Source of the DNA: Flavobacterium sp. MK4S-17
GTDB lineage: Bacteria > Bacteroidota > Bacteroidia > Flavobacteriales > Flavobacteriaceae
Assembly (NCBI RefSeq): GCF_009848495.1
Contig: NZ_WWEP01000006.1
Coordinates: 62,001 to 126,000, forward strand
DNA: 64,000 nucleotides
Direction of reading: 5' to 3'
Below are positions 16,230 through 24,782 of the stretch, piece by piece. A program made the translations under genes and the position numbers. Position 1 is the first letter of the stretch, and each line of letters begins with the position of its first letter. Under the pieces are notes generated by a model. The model had not been told where the DNA came from. It was given only the letters and a program-made list of their open reading frames with translations, and ran no database searches.

Positions 16230-16279
16230 ATAGAATTTGTTTGTTTTCTATATAACGCAAAGCAACTTTTCAATATTGT

Positions 16280-16864
16280 TTAATTGGTTAAAATAATTTT
16301 ATTTTTTTCAATAACCTTTCTTAGGTTCATAAGTGCATACCTCATCCTGCCCAGCGCAGTATTAATGCTAACGCCTGTTAAGTCGGCTATTTCCTTAAAA
16401 CTAAGGTCTTGGTATATGCGCATCTGCAATACTTCCTTCTGGTCATCAGGAAGTTCCTCAATAAGCCTTTGAAGGTCATTTTCAACCTGTTCGGTAATAA
16501 TCCTGCTTTCAATATTGGGGCTGTTATCGCTCATTATCGAAAAGATGGAAAATTCCTCTGTTTCACGGTACATCGGCATTTTTTTGTTTTTCCTGAAATG
16601 GTCAACAATAAGATTGTGCGCAATGCGCATAACCCACGGCAGGAATTTGCCTTCCTCATTATACGAATTTGATTTTAAAGTCCTGATTACTTTAATAAAA
16701 GTATCCTGAAAGATATCGTCAGCAATATCCCTGTCGGTTACCTTAGAGTAAATAAAACCATAAATTTTGGATTGGTGCCTCCTGATTAATGCGGCAAGAG
16801 CGTTTTCGTCTCCGCCTATATAGTTTTTAACCAGAACAGCGTCGGGGATTACAACATTAGCCAT
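16280..16864 (-). CDS. ECF RNA polymerase sigma factor
   Basis: Sigma-70 region 2 is at about residues 22-95 (HQSKIYGFIYSKVTDRDIADDIFQDTF, LPWVMRIAHNLIVDHFR) and region 4 at about 130-185 (LPDDQKEVLQMRIYQDLSF, KEIADLTGVSINTALGRMRYA). Regions 1 and 3 are lacking, as in ECF factors. No FecR or other anti-sigma gene is adjacent, which is unusual for ECF factors in Bacteroidetes. A promoter about 108 bp upstream implies a long leader. The target regulon cannot be told from the window. Confidence 0.93.
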   Translation of the reverse strand: MANVVIPDAVLVKNYIGGDENALAALIRRHQSKIYGFIYSKVTDRDIADDIFQDTFIKVIRTLKSNSYNEEGKFLPWVMRIAHNLIVDHFRKNKKMPMYRETEEFSIFSIMSDNSPNIESRIITEQVENDLQRLIEELPDDQKEVLQMRIYQDLSFKEIADLTGVSINTALGRMRYALMNLRKVIEKNKIILTN

Positions 16865-16971
16865 AGAACTACTTTTTAGCGTTTTTTGATTTTGAAATTG
16901 ATGTTTTGCCTTGCGGCTTCTAAAAAGTATTTTTTTGTATAGGCTATGTTAATTTTAAATTAATACTATGC

Positions 16972-17003
16972 CAAATATAACATAAATAAATTTTAAAAAA
17001 CAA
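16972..17003 (-). promoter_or_regulatory. Promoter of the ECF sigma gene
   Basis: On the minus strand TTG (17003-17001) and TATATTTG (16979-16972) are 21 bp apart, matching the Bacteroidetes consensus. The leader to the ATG at 16864 would be about 100 nt. Confidence 0.6.
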
Positions 17004-17222
17004 GAAACAATTCAAAATTTAACATTATCAGCACAATATGTAATAAAACAATTCATTTTATAAGGCATTTCATTCTTTTTAATGAAGAAAATTAAATTAG
17101 CAAGGCTAATGTCTTTATACTTAACTCAAGTGCTAAACTTTTGATGTCTTTAAAGATTTTAATATTAATGAATATAACAAATCCCTTTTCAATCCCTTAA
17201 CAAAAATTTCCCTGTAAAACCG
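17004..17222. other. AT-rich non-coding part of the sigma/uvrA intergenic region
   Basis: The 383-bp gap between the divergent sigma gene and uvrA holds the two promoters annotated separately. The rest is AT-rich, with no reading frame longer than about 20 codons and no strong hairpin. I see no RNA gene or repeat in it. Confidence 0.6.
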
Positions 17223-17230
17223 TATCTTTG
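17223..17230 (+). promoter_or_regulatory. -7 promoter element (TATCTTTG) of uvrA
   Basis: A perfect TAnnTTTG lies 17 bp before the uvrA ATG. No TTG occurs at the expected -33 position. No LexA-like palindrome was noticed. Confidence 0.5.
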
Positions 17231-17247
17231 CTTATTCAATTTTTGCC

Positions 17248-20037
17248 ATGATAAAGACTGATTTCTCTACTTTAGAACCCAAGAAAAATATACTTATAAA
17301 AGGTGCACAACTGCACAACCTCAAAAATATAGATGTAGCCATTCCGCGCAATAAACTGGTAGTAGTTACAGGGCTTTCGGGTTCAGGTAAGTCAAGCCTT
17401 GCTTTCGATACACTCTATGCTGAAGGCCAGCGCCGGTATGTGGAAAGCCTTAGCAGTTATGCCCGGCAGTTTTTAGGCAGGCTGGACAAGCCTAAAGTAG
17501 AATATATTAAAGGCATAGCTCCCGCTATTGCCATAGAGCAGAAAGTAAACACAACCAACGCCCGCAGTACAGTGGGCACAAGTACCGAAATTTACGATTA
17601 CCTGAAATTACTATTTGCACGTGTTGGGCGCACTTACTCGCCTGTTTCGGGTCGGGAAGTAAAAAAGCACACTGTAACTGATGTTATAAACGAAGTAAAG
17701 GGTTTTGAGGAAAACAGCCGCTGGCTCCTCCTTGCCCCTATCCATACTGAAAAAGGCCGCAGCATAGAAGAAAAGCTTGGCGTATTGCTGCAACAGGGTT
17801 TTGCCCGTATACTGGTAGATAATGAAACACTTAGGCTTGATGATCTTGCCGATACAGATTTTACCAATAAGGAAGTATTACTTGTAGTTGACAGGATTGT
17901 AGTAAAACACGAAGAAGAGTTTTACAACAGGCTTGCCGATGCAGTGCAAACTGCTTTTTATGAAGGAAAGGGGGAAGCATTCCTCCAGGATGTAAGCACC
18001 GGAAACCGGTTGCCTTTCAGTAATAACTTTGAGTTGGACGGCATGGTGTTTCTTGAGCCTAACGTGCACCTTTTCAGTTTTAATAACCCGTATGGTGCCT
18101 GCCCAGTGTGTGAAGGCTACGGCAGCATAATAGGTATAGACGAAGAGCTTGTAGTACCCAATACCGCTTTATCGGTTTATGAAAATGCCATTTTCCCATG
18201 GCGTGGTGAAAGCATGAGTTGGTACCGCGACCAGTTGGTTAATAATGGGCATAAATTTGACTTCCCTGTACACAAGCCTTATTATCAGCTAAGCGAAAAA
18301 GACAGGCAGCTAATTTGGAATGGCAACCGCTATTTTACAGGCCTTAATGACTTTTTTGCCGAACTGGAGGAAAAAAACTATAAAATACAAAACAGGGTTA
18401 TGCTTTCCCGTTACAGGGGCAAAACCAAATGTCCGGCATGCAAGGGAAAACGCTTAAGGCCGGAAGCCAATTATATCCAGGTAGGCAACCATACCATAAG
18501 CGACCTTGTGGATATGCCCATTAAAAACCTTGCAGAATTTTTCAGCGGGCTGCAGCTTTCTGAATACGAGGAAAAAGTGGCTAAACGGCTTTTAGTGGAG
18601 ATAAATAACCGCCTCCGCTTTTTACAGGAAGTGGGGCTAAGTTATTTAACCCTCAACAGGCGTTCTGCAACGCTATCAGGCGGAGAAAGCCAAAGGATTA
18701 ACCTTGCTACCTCATTAGGCAGCAGCCTGGTAGGTTCTATGTACATATTAGATGAGCCCAGTATTGGGCTTCACCCTAAAGATACCGAAAGGCTTATTAA
18801 CGTACTGGAAGGATTGCGTGCATTGGGCAACACTGTTATAGTGGTGGAACATGATGAGGATATAATGAAAGCCGCAGATATGATTATTGATATTGGCCCC
18901 GAGGCCGGTACCTTTGGAGGGCAGCTTGTGGCACAGGGCACCTATAACGAAATTTTACAATCAGAATCGCTTACGGCTAAATACCTTAACGGGGATCTTG
19001 AAATAGCTGTGCCTAAAAAACGCAGGAAGTTTAAACATCATATAGATGTTATTGGTGCGCGCGAAAATAACCTGAAAAATATAGATGTTACTTTCCCACT
19101 GGACTGCCTTACAGTTATAACAGGCGTTTCCGGAAGCGGTAAAAGTACGCTGGTTAAAAAAATACTTTTCCCCGCTATACAAAAGCAACTGGAAGGCGTA
19201 GGTGAAAAGGCAGGGCAGTTTACCGAACTGCGGGGCAGCTACAGCCATATAAAACATATTGAGTACGTTGACCAAAACCCTATAGGGCGAAGCTCACGCT
19301 CTAATCCGGTAACATACATTAAGGCGTATGATGACATACGTGATTTATTCTCTAAACAAAAACTGTCAAAAATAAGAGGTTACCAGCCCAAGCATTTTTC
19401 TTTTAATGTTGACGGCGGGCGCTGCGAAACCTGTAAAGGCGAAGGCGAAGTAACCATAGAAATGCAGTTTATGGCCGATGTGCACCTTGAATGCGAAACC
19501 TGCAATGGCAAGCGCTTTAAAAAGGAAATACTGGAAGTAACTTTTGAGGGTAAAAATATTGATGATGTGCTCACCATGACCATTGATGAAGCCGTAGCCT
19601 TTTTTGGAGAGCACAAACAGGCAAAAATAATCCAGAAGTTACAGCCATTACAGGACGTGGGGCTGGGGTATGTACAATTGGGGCAAAGTTCCTCTACCCT
19701 TTCGGGCGGCGAAGCACAACGTATTAAGCTGGCTTCATTCCTTGTAAAGGGCGCTACCAAAGAAAAGGCACTTTTTGTATTTGATGAGCCTACCACAGGG
19801 CTGCATTTTCATGATATTAAAAAACTATTGGCCTCTTTTGACGCACTTTTAGACAAAGGGCACTCCATAATAGTAATTGAACACAACCTTGACCTTATTA
19901 AATGTGCCGACTATATTATAGACATTGGCCCTGAAGGTGGTGAAAACGGCGGGCACCTTGTTGCCTTTGGCACTCCTGAGGAAGTGGCCAAAAACCCAAA
20001 ATCAGTTACGGGGGAATATCTTAGGGATAAGTTATAG
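17248..20037 (+). CDS. uvrA: Excinuclease ABC subunit A
   Basis: The damage-recognition ATPase of nucleotide excision repair, acting as a dimer with UvrB. There are two ABC modules: Walker [10 protein letters not shown] near residue 42 with LSGGESQR and [10 protein letters not shown], and GVSGSGKST near 626 with LSGGEAQR and FDEPTTGLH. Zinc-binding CxxC pairs are present (CPVC near 285, CPAC near 395, CETC near 725 and CETC near 750). [16 protein letters not shown] is a hallmark of UvrA. The 929-aa length fits the family. It is divergent from the ECF sigma gene and monocistronic. Confidence 0.97.
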   Translation: MIKTDFSTLEPKKNILIKGAQLHNLKNIDVAIPRNKLVVVTGLSGSGKSSLAFDTLYAEGQRRYVESLSSYARQFLGRLDKPKVEYIKGIAPAIAIEQKVNTTNARSTVGTSTEIYDYLKLLFARVGRTYSPVSGREVKKHTVTDVINEVKGFEENSRWLLLAPIHTEKGRSIEEKLGVLLQQGFARILVDNETLRLDDLADTDFTNKEVLLVVDRIVVKHEEEFYNRLADAVQTAFYEGKGEAFLQDVSTGNRLPFSNNFELDGMVFLEPNVHLFSFNNPYGACPVCEGYGSIIGIDEELVVPNTALSVYENAIFPWRGESMSWYRDQLVNNGHKFDFPVHKPYYQLSEKDRQLIWNGNRYFTGLNDFFAELEEKNYKIQNRVMLSRYRGKTKCPACKGKRLRPEANYIQVGNHTISDLVDMPIKNLAEFFSGLQLSEYEEKVAKRLLVEINNRLRFLQEVGLSYLTLNRRSATLSGGESQRINLATSLGSSLVGSMYILDEPSIGLHPKDTERLINVLEGLRALGNTVIVVEHDEDIMKAADMIIDIGPEAGTFGGQLVAQGTYNEILQSESLTAKYLNGDLEIAVPKKRRKFKHHIDVIGARENNLKNIDVTFPLDCLTVITGVSGSGKSTLVKKILFPAIQKQLEGVGEKAGQFTELRGSYSHIKHIEYVDQNPIGRSSRSNPVTYIKAYDDIRDLFSKQKLSKIRGYQPKHFSFNVDGGRCETCKGEGEVTIEMQFMADVHLECETCNGKRFKKEILEVTFEGKNIDDVLTMTIDEAVAFFGEHKQAKIIQKLQPLQDVGLGYVQLGQSSSTLSGGEAQRIKLASFLVKGATKEKALFVFDEPTTGLHFHDIKKLLASFDALLDKGHSIIVIEHNLDLIKCADYIIDIGPEGGENGGHLVAFGTPEEVAKNPKSVTGEYLRDKL

Positions 20038-20117
20038 CAGTAAATAATACATTTTCATGTAAACAAATAATTGACTATTTTCGTACGCACAATTTAACAG
20101 CAAATTATTTTTTACTG

Positions 20118-21506
20118 ATGAAATACGATATTATTGTTTTAGGGAGCGGCCCGGGTGGTTATGTAACAGCAATCAGGGCATCGCAGTTAGGCTTTAAAGT
20201 AGCCATAGTTGAAAAAGAAAACCTTGGTGGAATTTGCCTTAACTGGGGCTGCATACCCACAAAAGCCTTATTAAAAAGCGCACAGGTTTTTGACTACCTG
20301 AAACATGCATCTGATTACGGGCTTACCGTAAAAGAATTTGATAAAGATTTTGGGGCTGTAATTGCGCGTAGCCGCAGCGTTGCCGATGGCATGAGCAAAG
20401 GTGTACAGTTCCTGATGAAAAAAAATAAAATAGAGGTTATAGATGGCGCCGGTAAAGTAAAACCCGGTAAAAAAGTGGAAGTAACCGATAAGGATGGAAA
20501 AACCAGTGAAATAAGTGCCGACCATATTATTATTGCAACAGGTGCACGCTCAAGAGAGTTGCCAAACCTGCCACAGGATGGTAAAAAGGTAATTGGTTAC
20601 CGCCAGGCAATGACTTTGGCAGAACAGCCAAAATCTATGATAGTAGTAGGCTCGGGAGCAATAGGGGTTGAGTTTGCGCATTTTTACAACTCAATGGGTA
20701 CAGATGTTACCATAGTAGAATTTATGCCAAACATTGTTCCTGTAGAAGATGAGGACATATCAAAACAATTTGAGCGTTCGCTTAAAAAAGCTGGTATAAA
20801 AATAATGACTAACTCATCTGTTGAAAAAGTCGATACTTCAGGCAATGGTGTAAAAGCTACTGTTAAAACCGCTAAAGGTGAAGAAGTACTTGAAGCGGAC
20901 ATTGTACTTTCAGCAGTTGGTATAAAATCAAATATAGAAAATATAGGTCTTGAGGAAGTAGGTATTGCTACCGACAGGGATAAAATACTTGTTAACCCCT
21001 ATTACCAGACGAACATCCGTGGTTATTATGCAATTGGCGATGTTGTGCCGGGACAGGCTTTGGCACACGTAGCTTCGGCAGAAGGAATACTTTGTGTTGA
21101 AAAAATTGCAGGGCTTCATGTAGAACCCCTTGATTATGGCAATATTCCCGGATGTACTTATGCAACACCGGAAATTGCTTCCGTTGGGCTTACAGAAAAG
21201 CAGGCTAAGGAAAAAGGCTATGAACTTAAAGTCGGTAAGTTTCCTTTTACGGCTTCAGGTAAAGCAAAAGCAGCAGGCACACCCGATGGTTTTGTAAAGG
21301 TTATATTTGATGCAAAATATGGTGAATGGCTTGGCTGCCACATGATTGGTGCCGGCGTAACCGATATGATTGCCGAAGCTGTAGTGGCACGAAAACTGGA
21401 AACTACAGGACATGAAATACTTAAAGCCGTTCACCCGCACCCTACTATGAGTGAAGCGGTTATGGAAGCTGTAGCCGATGCTTACGGCGAGGTAATACAC
21501 CTGTAA
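20118..21506 (+). CDS. lpdA: Dihydrolipoyl dehydrogenase (E3)
   Basis: The flavoprotein E3 component that reoxidises dihydrolipoamide of 2-oxoacid dehydrogenase and glycine-cleavage complexes with NAD+. The FAD motif GSGPGG is at residues 9-14, the redox disulfide is in GGICLNWGC near 37-45, the NAD fold GSGAIGVEF near 178, the second FAD motif GYYAIGDV near 305, and the catalytic His in HPHPTMSE near 439. The 462-aa length is standard. It stands alone, without E1/E2 genes beside it, so which complex it serves is open. A terminator follows. Confidence 0.96.
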   Translation: MKYDIIVLGSGPGGYVTAIRASQLGFKVAIVEKENLGGICLNWGCIPTKALLKSAQVFDYLKHASDYGLTVKEFDKDFGAVIARSRSVADGMSKGVQFLMKKNKIEVIDGAGKVKPGKKVEVTDKDGKTSEISADHIIIATGARSRELPNLPQDGKKVIGYRQAMTLAEQPKSMIVVGSGAIGVEFAHFYNSMGTDVTIVEFMPNIVPVEDEDISKQFERSLKKAGIKIMTNSSVEKVDTSGNGVKATVKTAKGEEVLEADIVLSAVGIKSNIENIGLEEVGIATDRDKILVNPYYQTNIRGYYAIGDVVPGQALAHVASAEGILCVEKIAGLHVEPLDYGNIPGCTYATPEIASVGLTEKQAKEKGYELKVGKFPFTASGKAKAAGTPDGFVKVIFDAKYGEWLGCHMIGAGVTDMIAEAVVARKLETTGHEILKAVHPHPTMSEAVMEAVADAYGEVIHL

Positions 21507-21529
21507 TAAATTATAGAAATTAATACAGT

Positions 21530-21561
21530 AAAATCCGCTCCTGTTAAAGGGCGGATTTTTT
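21530..21561 (+). terminator. Terminator after lpdA
   Basis: The hairpin AAAATCCGC / GCGGATTTTTT has a 12-nt loop and a T-run. Confidence 0.8.
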
Positions 21562-21637
21562 GTAACCAAATAACAATAACGGTTACTAATACATGTACAG
21601 TTTTATTAAATTAGCACACAACAAATAACTAAATTCA

Positions 21638-23833
21638 ATGAAAAAATTATTGTTACTGTTCCTGCTTTCAGGAATAGCCTTGTATGCCCAGCCGGGAAAA
21701 TCAAGGAAGAGAAACCTAACTATACAGGAAGCAACTTATGGCCAGTACCAGGCATTTGCTCCTCAAAGCCTTGTTTCACCTTTATGGAGGCCCGGAGCGC
21801 AATCATTAACCCACCTGGATGAAACCTATTCAAATCTTGTAGAATTAAAAGGCCAGTACCAATGGAAAAAGTCGGTATTGCTTTCTAAAGATGAAATAGC
21901 TTCTGCACTAAAAGAAAAATTCCCCTCTGATGAATTTATGTTAAGGATTTTTCCCTACGCATATACATGGAAAGACGATAACACTATACTTTTTGATGTG
22001 TCAGGTAAAAATAATGCGTATAAGGTACTGTTTGATGTAGAACAAAAAAAAATTACAAAAGCTTTTGCCTTAAACCCAGAAGGTACACAACAGGATTTAT
22101 CGCCAAATGGTAACAGCGTTGCGTGGCTTAATGAAAACAATATTGTTATTACTACCCTAAGCGGTAAAAATATTAATGTTACTAATGATACTGATAAGGG
22201 CATAGTTAACGGTAGCGACTATGTACACCGCCAGGAATTTGGGATAAATAAAGGAATGTGGTGGAGCCCGGACAGCAATAAACTGTTATACTACCGCAAA
22301 GACGAAACTATGGTTGCCGATTATCCGCTGGTACAGTGGGCTGAACGTATAGCGCAGGCTAAGGATGTTAAATACCCTATGGCAGGCATGAAAAGCGAGG
22401 AAGTAACACTTGTGGTTTATGATGTAGCTTCGGGTAATAAAACAACATTAAAAACTGAAGGCCCTAAAGAGCAGTTTCTTACAACTGTTACATGGTCTCC
22501 CGATGGTAAAAATATATTTGTGGGTGTGCTTAACCGCGAACAGAACCACCTTAAGCTTAATAAATATGATGCTGAAAGCGGTAATTTTATAAAAACATTA
22601 TTTGAAGAAAAAGCCGCTACTTATGTAGAGCCGCTTCATAACCTTACTTTTGTGCCCGGCAATAATAACCAGTTTTTATACCGTACTGAAAAAGATGGCT
22701 ATGAGCAGCTTTACCTGTATAACACAGATGGCGAACTGCTTAAAAAGCTTTGCTATAAAGATGTGGTTGTAATAAACCTTTTTGATTTTGATGAAAAAGC
22801 CAAAGATATATTTTATTTGGGCACTGCCAATAACGGGCTTGAAAGGCAGTTATATAAAGTTAATTTAAAATCAGGTAAAACAACACAGGTAACCACAGGT
22901 GCAGGTACACACAGTGTTTTGGTAAGCCAGGATGGTGATTGGGCATTGGATAGCTTCAGCAATGTTTCAACACCAAATGATGTGAGCATCATTAATTTAA
23001 AAAATAACAAAACTACCACCCTGTTCAAAGCTGCCGACCCGTATGCAGGGGTTATAGATTTACCAAAAATGGAGCTTGTTACCGTAACAGCGGCTGACGG
23101 AAAAACACCTTTGAATGGAAGGCTTATTTATCCTGCCGGTTTTGATGCTGCCAAAAAATATCCTGTAATGCTGTATGTATATGGCGGGCCCCATGCCCAG
23201 CTTGTAAGCAATGACTGGCTTGGCGGGGCATCATTATTTGATTATTATATGGCACAGCAAGGCTATGTGGTATTTACGCTGGACAACAGGGGAAGTGATG
23301 CGCGCGGCCGCGATTTTGAACACGTAATACACAGGCAACTGGGCCAAAATGAAATGGCCGACCAGATGAAGGGTATAGAGTTTTTAAAAAGCAAACCTTT
23401 TGTAAACCAGGATAAAATAGGCGTGTATGGCTGGAGTTTTGGAGGTTTTATGACTACATCGCTTATGCTTAACCATGCCGACATTTTTAAAGTGGGTGTT
23501 GCGGGCGGCCCTGTGTGCGACTGGAAATATTATGAAGTGATGTATGGTGAACGCTATATGGATATGCCACAGGAAAACCCTGAAGGATATGATAAAACAA
23601 ATGTTGTAAATAAAGCCGGGCAGTTACAGGGCAGGCTGCTAATGATACATGGAGCCCAGGATAATGTAGTTGTGCAGCAGCACAGTATGGAATTTATCCA
23701 GGCTTGCATTGAAGCCGGGAAACAGGTAGATTATTTTTTATATCCTACCCATGAGCACAATGTGCGGGGCAAGGACAGGTTTCACCTGAATGAGAAAATT
23801 GCTGATTATTTTGATACTCACCTCAAAAAATAA
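21638..23833 (+). CDS. Secreted prolyl oligopeptidase-family S9 peptidase (DPP-IV-like)
   Basis: The signal peptide MKKLLLLFLLSGIALYAQ directs export to the periplasm. Residues ~90-480 form the DPP-IV N-terminal beta-propeller (DLSPNGNSVAWLNENNI, WWSPDSNKLLYYRKDE). The C-terminal alpha/beta hydrolase domain carries Ser in GWSFGG near 598, Asp in GAQDN near 674 and His in HEHNV near 706. The family releases X-Pro or X-Ala dipeptides from peptide N-termini. The 731-aa length fits DPP-IV. The gene stands alone between terminators. Confidence 0.93.
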   Translation: MKKLLLLFLLSGIALYAQPGKSRKRNLTIQEATYGQYQAFAPQSLVSPLWRPGAQSLTHLDETYSNLVELKGQYQWKKSVLLSKDEIASALKEKFPSDEFMLRIFPYAYTWKDDNTILFDVSGKNNAYKVLFDVEQKKITKAFALNPEGTQQDLSPNGNSVAWLNENNIVITTLSGKNINVTNDTDKGIVNGSDYVHRQEFGINKGMWWSPDSNKLLYYRKDETMVADYPLVQWAERIAQAKDVKYPMAGMKSEEVTLVVYDVASGNKTTLKTEGPKEQFLTTVTWSPDGKNIFVGVLNREQNHLKLNKYDAESGNFIKTLFEEKAATYVEPLHNLTFVPGNNNQFLYRTEKDGYEQLYLYNTDGELLKKLCYKDVVVINLFDFDEKAKDIFYLGTANNGLERQLYKVNLKSGKTTQVTTGAGTHSVLVSQDGDWALDSFSNVSTPNDVSIINLKNNKTTTLFKAADPYAGVIDLPKMELVTVTAADGKTPLNGRLIYPAGFDAAKKYPVMLYVYGGPHAQLVSNDWLGGASLFDYYMAQQGYVVFTLDNRGSDARGRDFEHVIHRQLGQNEMADQMKGIEFLKSKPFVNQDKIGVYGWSFGGFMTTSLMLNHADIFKVGVAGGPVCDWKYYEVMYGERYMDMPQENPEGYDKTNVVNKAGQLQGRLLMIHGAQDNVVVQQHSMEFIQACIEAGKQVDYFLYPTHEHNVRGKDRFHLNEKIADYFDTHLKK

Positions 23834-23849
23834 TTATAGCTGCTACATG

Positions 23850-23872
23850 AAAAATACCCATTAATGGGTATT
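23850..23872. terminator. Palindromic hairpin after the DPP-IV gene
   Basis: ATACCCATTAATGGGTAT is a perfect palindrome 20 bp after the stop. The T-run is weak, so this may be a terminator or a processing hairpin. Confidence 0.5.
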
Positions 23873-23964
23873 GTTTGCAGTTTACCTATAGCTTTACTTT
23901 GTAATAGCTTTAAAAAGCAGGTAAAATCAATTTTCTTATCAAAATTGGGGTTTTTGATAGAAGT

Positions 23965-23998
23965 AAAGGAGGCCATTGGCCTCCTTTATATTTTATAT
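23965..23998. terminator. Bidirectional hairpin between convergent genes
   Basis: AAAGGAGGCC-ATT-GGCCTCCTTT followed by ATATTTTATATTT lies before the 3' end of the convergent YciO-type gene. Confidence 0.65.
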
Positions 23999-24016
23999 TT
24001 GTATATAATATGATTA

Positions 24017-24637
24017 TTAAAAAATATCAGGATCGCCCTTACCTTCCCTAACCACTATGGGCTCATCACCCGAAAGGTCTATTACCGTGGAAGCGGTATT
24101 ATCACCATACCCGCCATCAATAACAGCATCTACAAGGTTTTGCCATTTTTCAAATATAAGTTCCGGGTCGGTTGAATATTCCAGTATTTCATCATCATCA
24201 TGTATGGATGTAGATACTATAGGATTACCAAGCTGTTTTACAATTTCCAACGCAATGTTATTGTCAGGAATACGGATACCTACCGTGTTTTTTTTCTTAA
24301 ACTCCTTAGGCAGGTTATTGTTACCGGGAAGTATAAAGGTGTATGGCCCCGGCAGTGAGCGTTTTAAAATTTTAAACGTACTTGTATCTATCTGCTTAAC
24401 ATAGTCTGATAAGTTGCTGAGGTCATGGCATACAAACGAAAAATTAGCCTTATCCAGTTTAATACCCTTTAACTTTGCAATACGTTCCAGCGCTTTGGTA
24501 TTAGTTATATCGCAGCCCAAGCCATAAACAGTATCGGTAGGATATATGATAATACCACCGTCCCTCAGTATTTTAATCACTTTGGCTACTTCTCTTTCAT
24601 TCGGGTTCTCAGGATATATTTTAATGAACTGTGCCAT
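24017..24637 (-). CDS. YrdC/Sua5-domain protein, YciO type
   Basis: A single YrdC domain, the fold that makes threonylcarbamoyl-AMP for tRNA t6A37. YPTDTVYGLGCDI, LPGPYTFILPGNN, VGIRIPDN and VVREGKGD are present. The 206-aa length and the pattern around residues 57-75 (GIKLDKANFSFVCHDLSNL) fit the YciO subgroup better than TsaC or Sua5. YciO proteins have reduced or unclear t6A activity, so calling this the cell's only TsaC is an inference. The ATG at 24637 is the obvious start. Confidence 0.85.
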   Translation of the reverse strand: MAQFIKIYPENPNEREVAKVIKILRDGGIIIYPTDTVYGLGCDITNTKALERIAKLKGIKLDKANFSFVCHDLSNLSDYVKQIDTSTFKILKRSLPGPYTFILPGNNNLPKEFKKKNTVGIRIPDNNIALEIVKQLGNPIVSTSIHDDDEILEYSTDPELIFEKWQNLVDAVIDGGYGDNTASTVIDLSGDEPIVVREGKGDPDIF

Positions 24638-24782
24638 GATAAATCAGTTAAAAATTTAAAATCCTAAATTTACGTGTTTTTTATCTTAACGAATTATTAA
24701 TATCCAATCACTATATCTTAAAATGATAACTTTAACCTAAAAGAATAGGCTTCATAATATAAAATCCGTGAAACTATTTACA

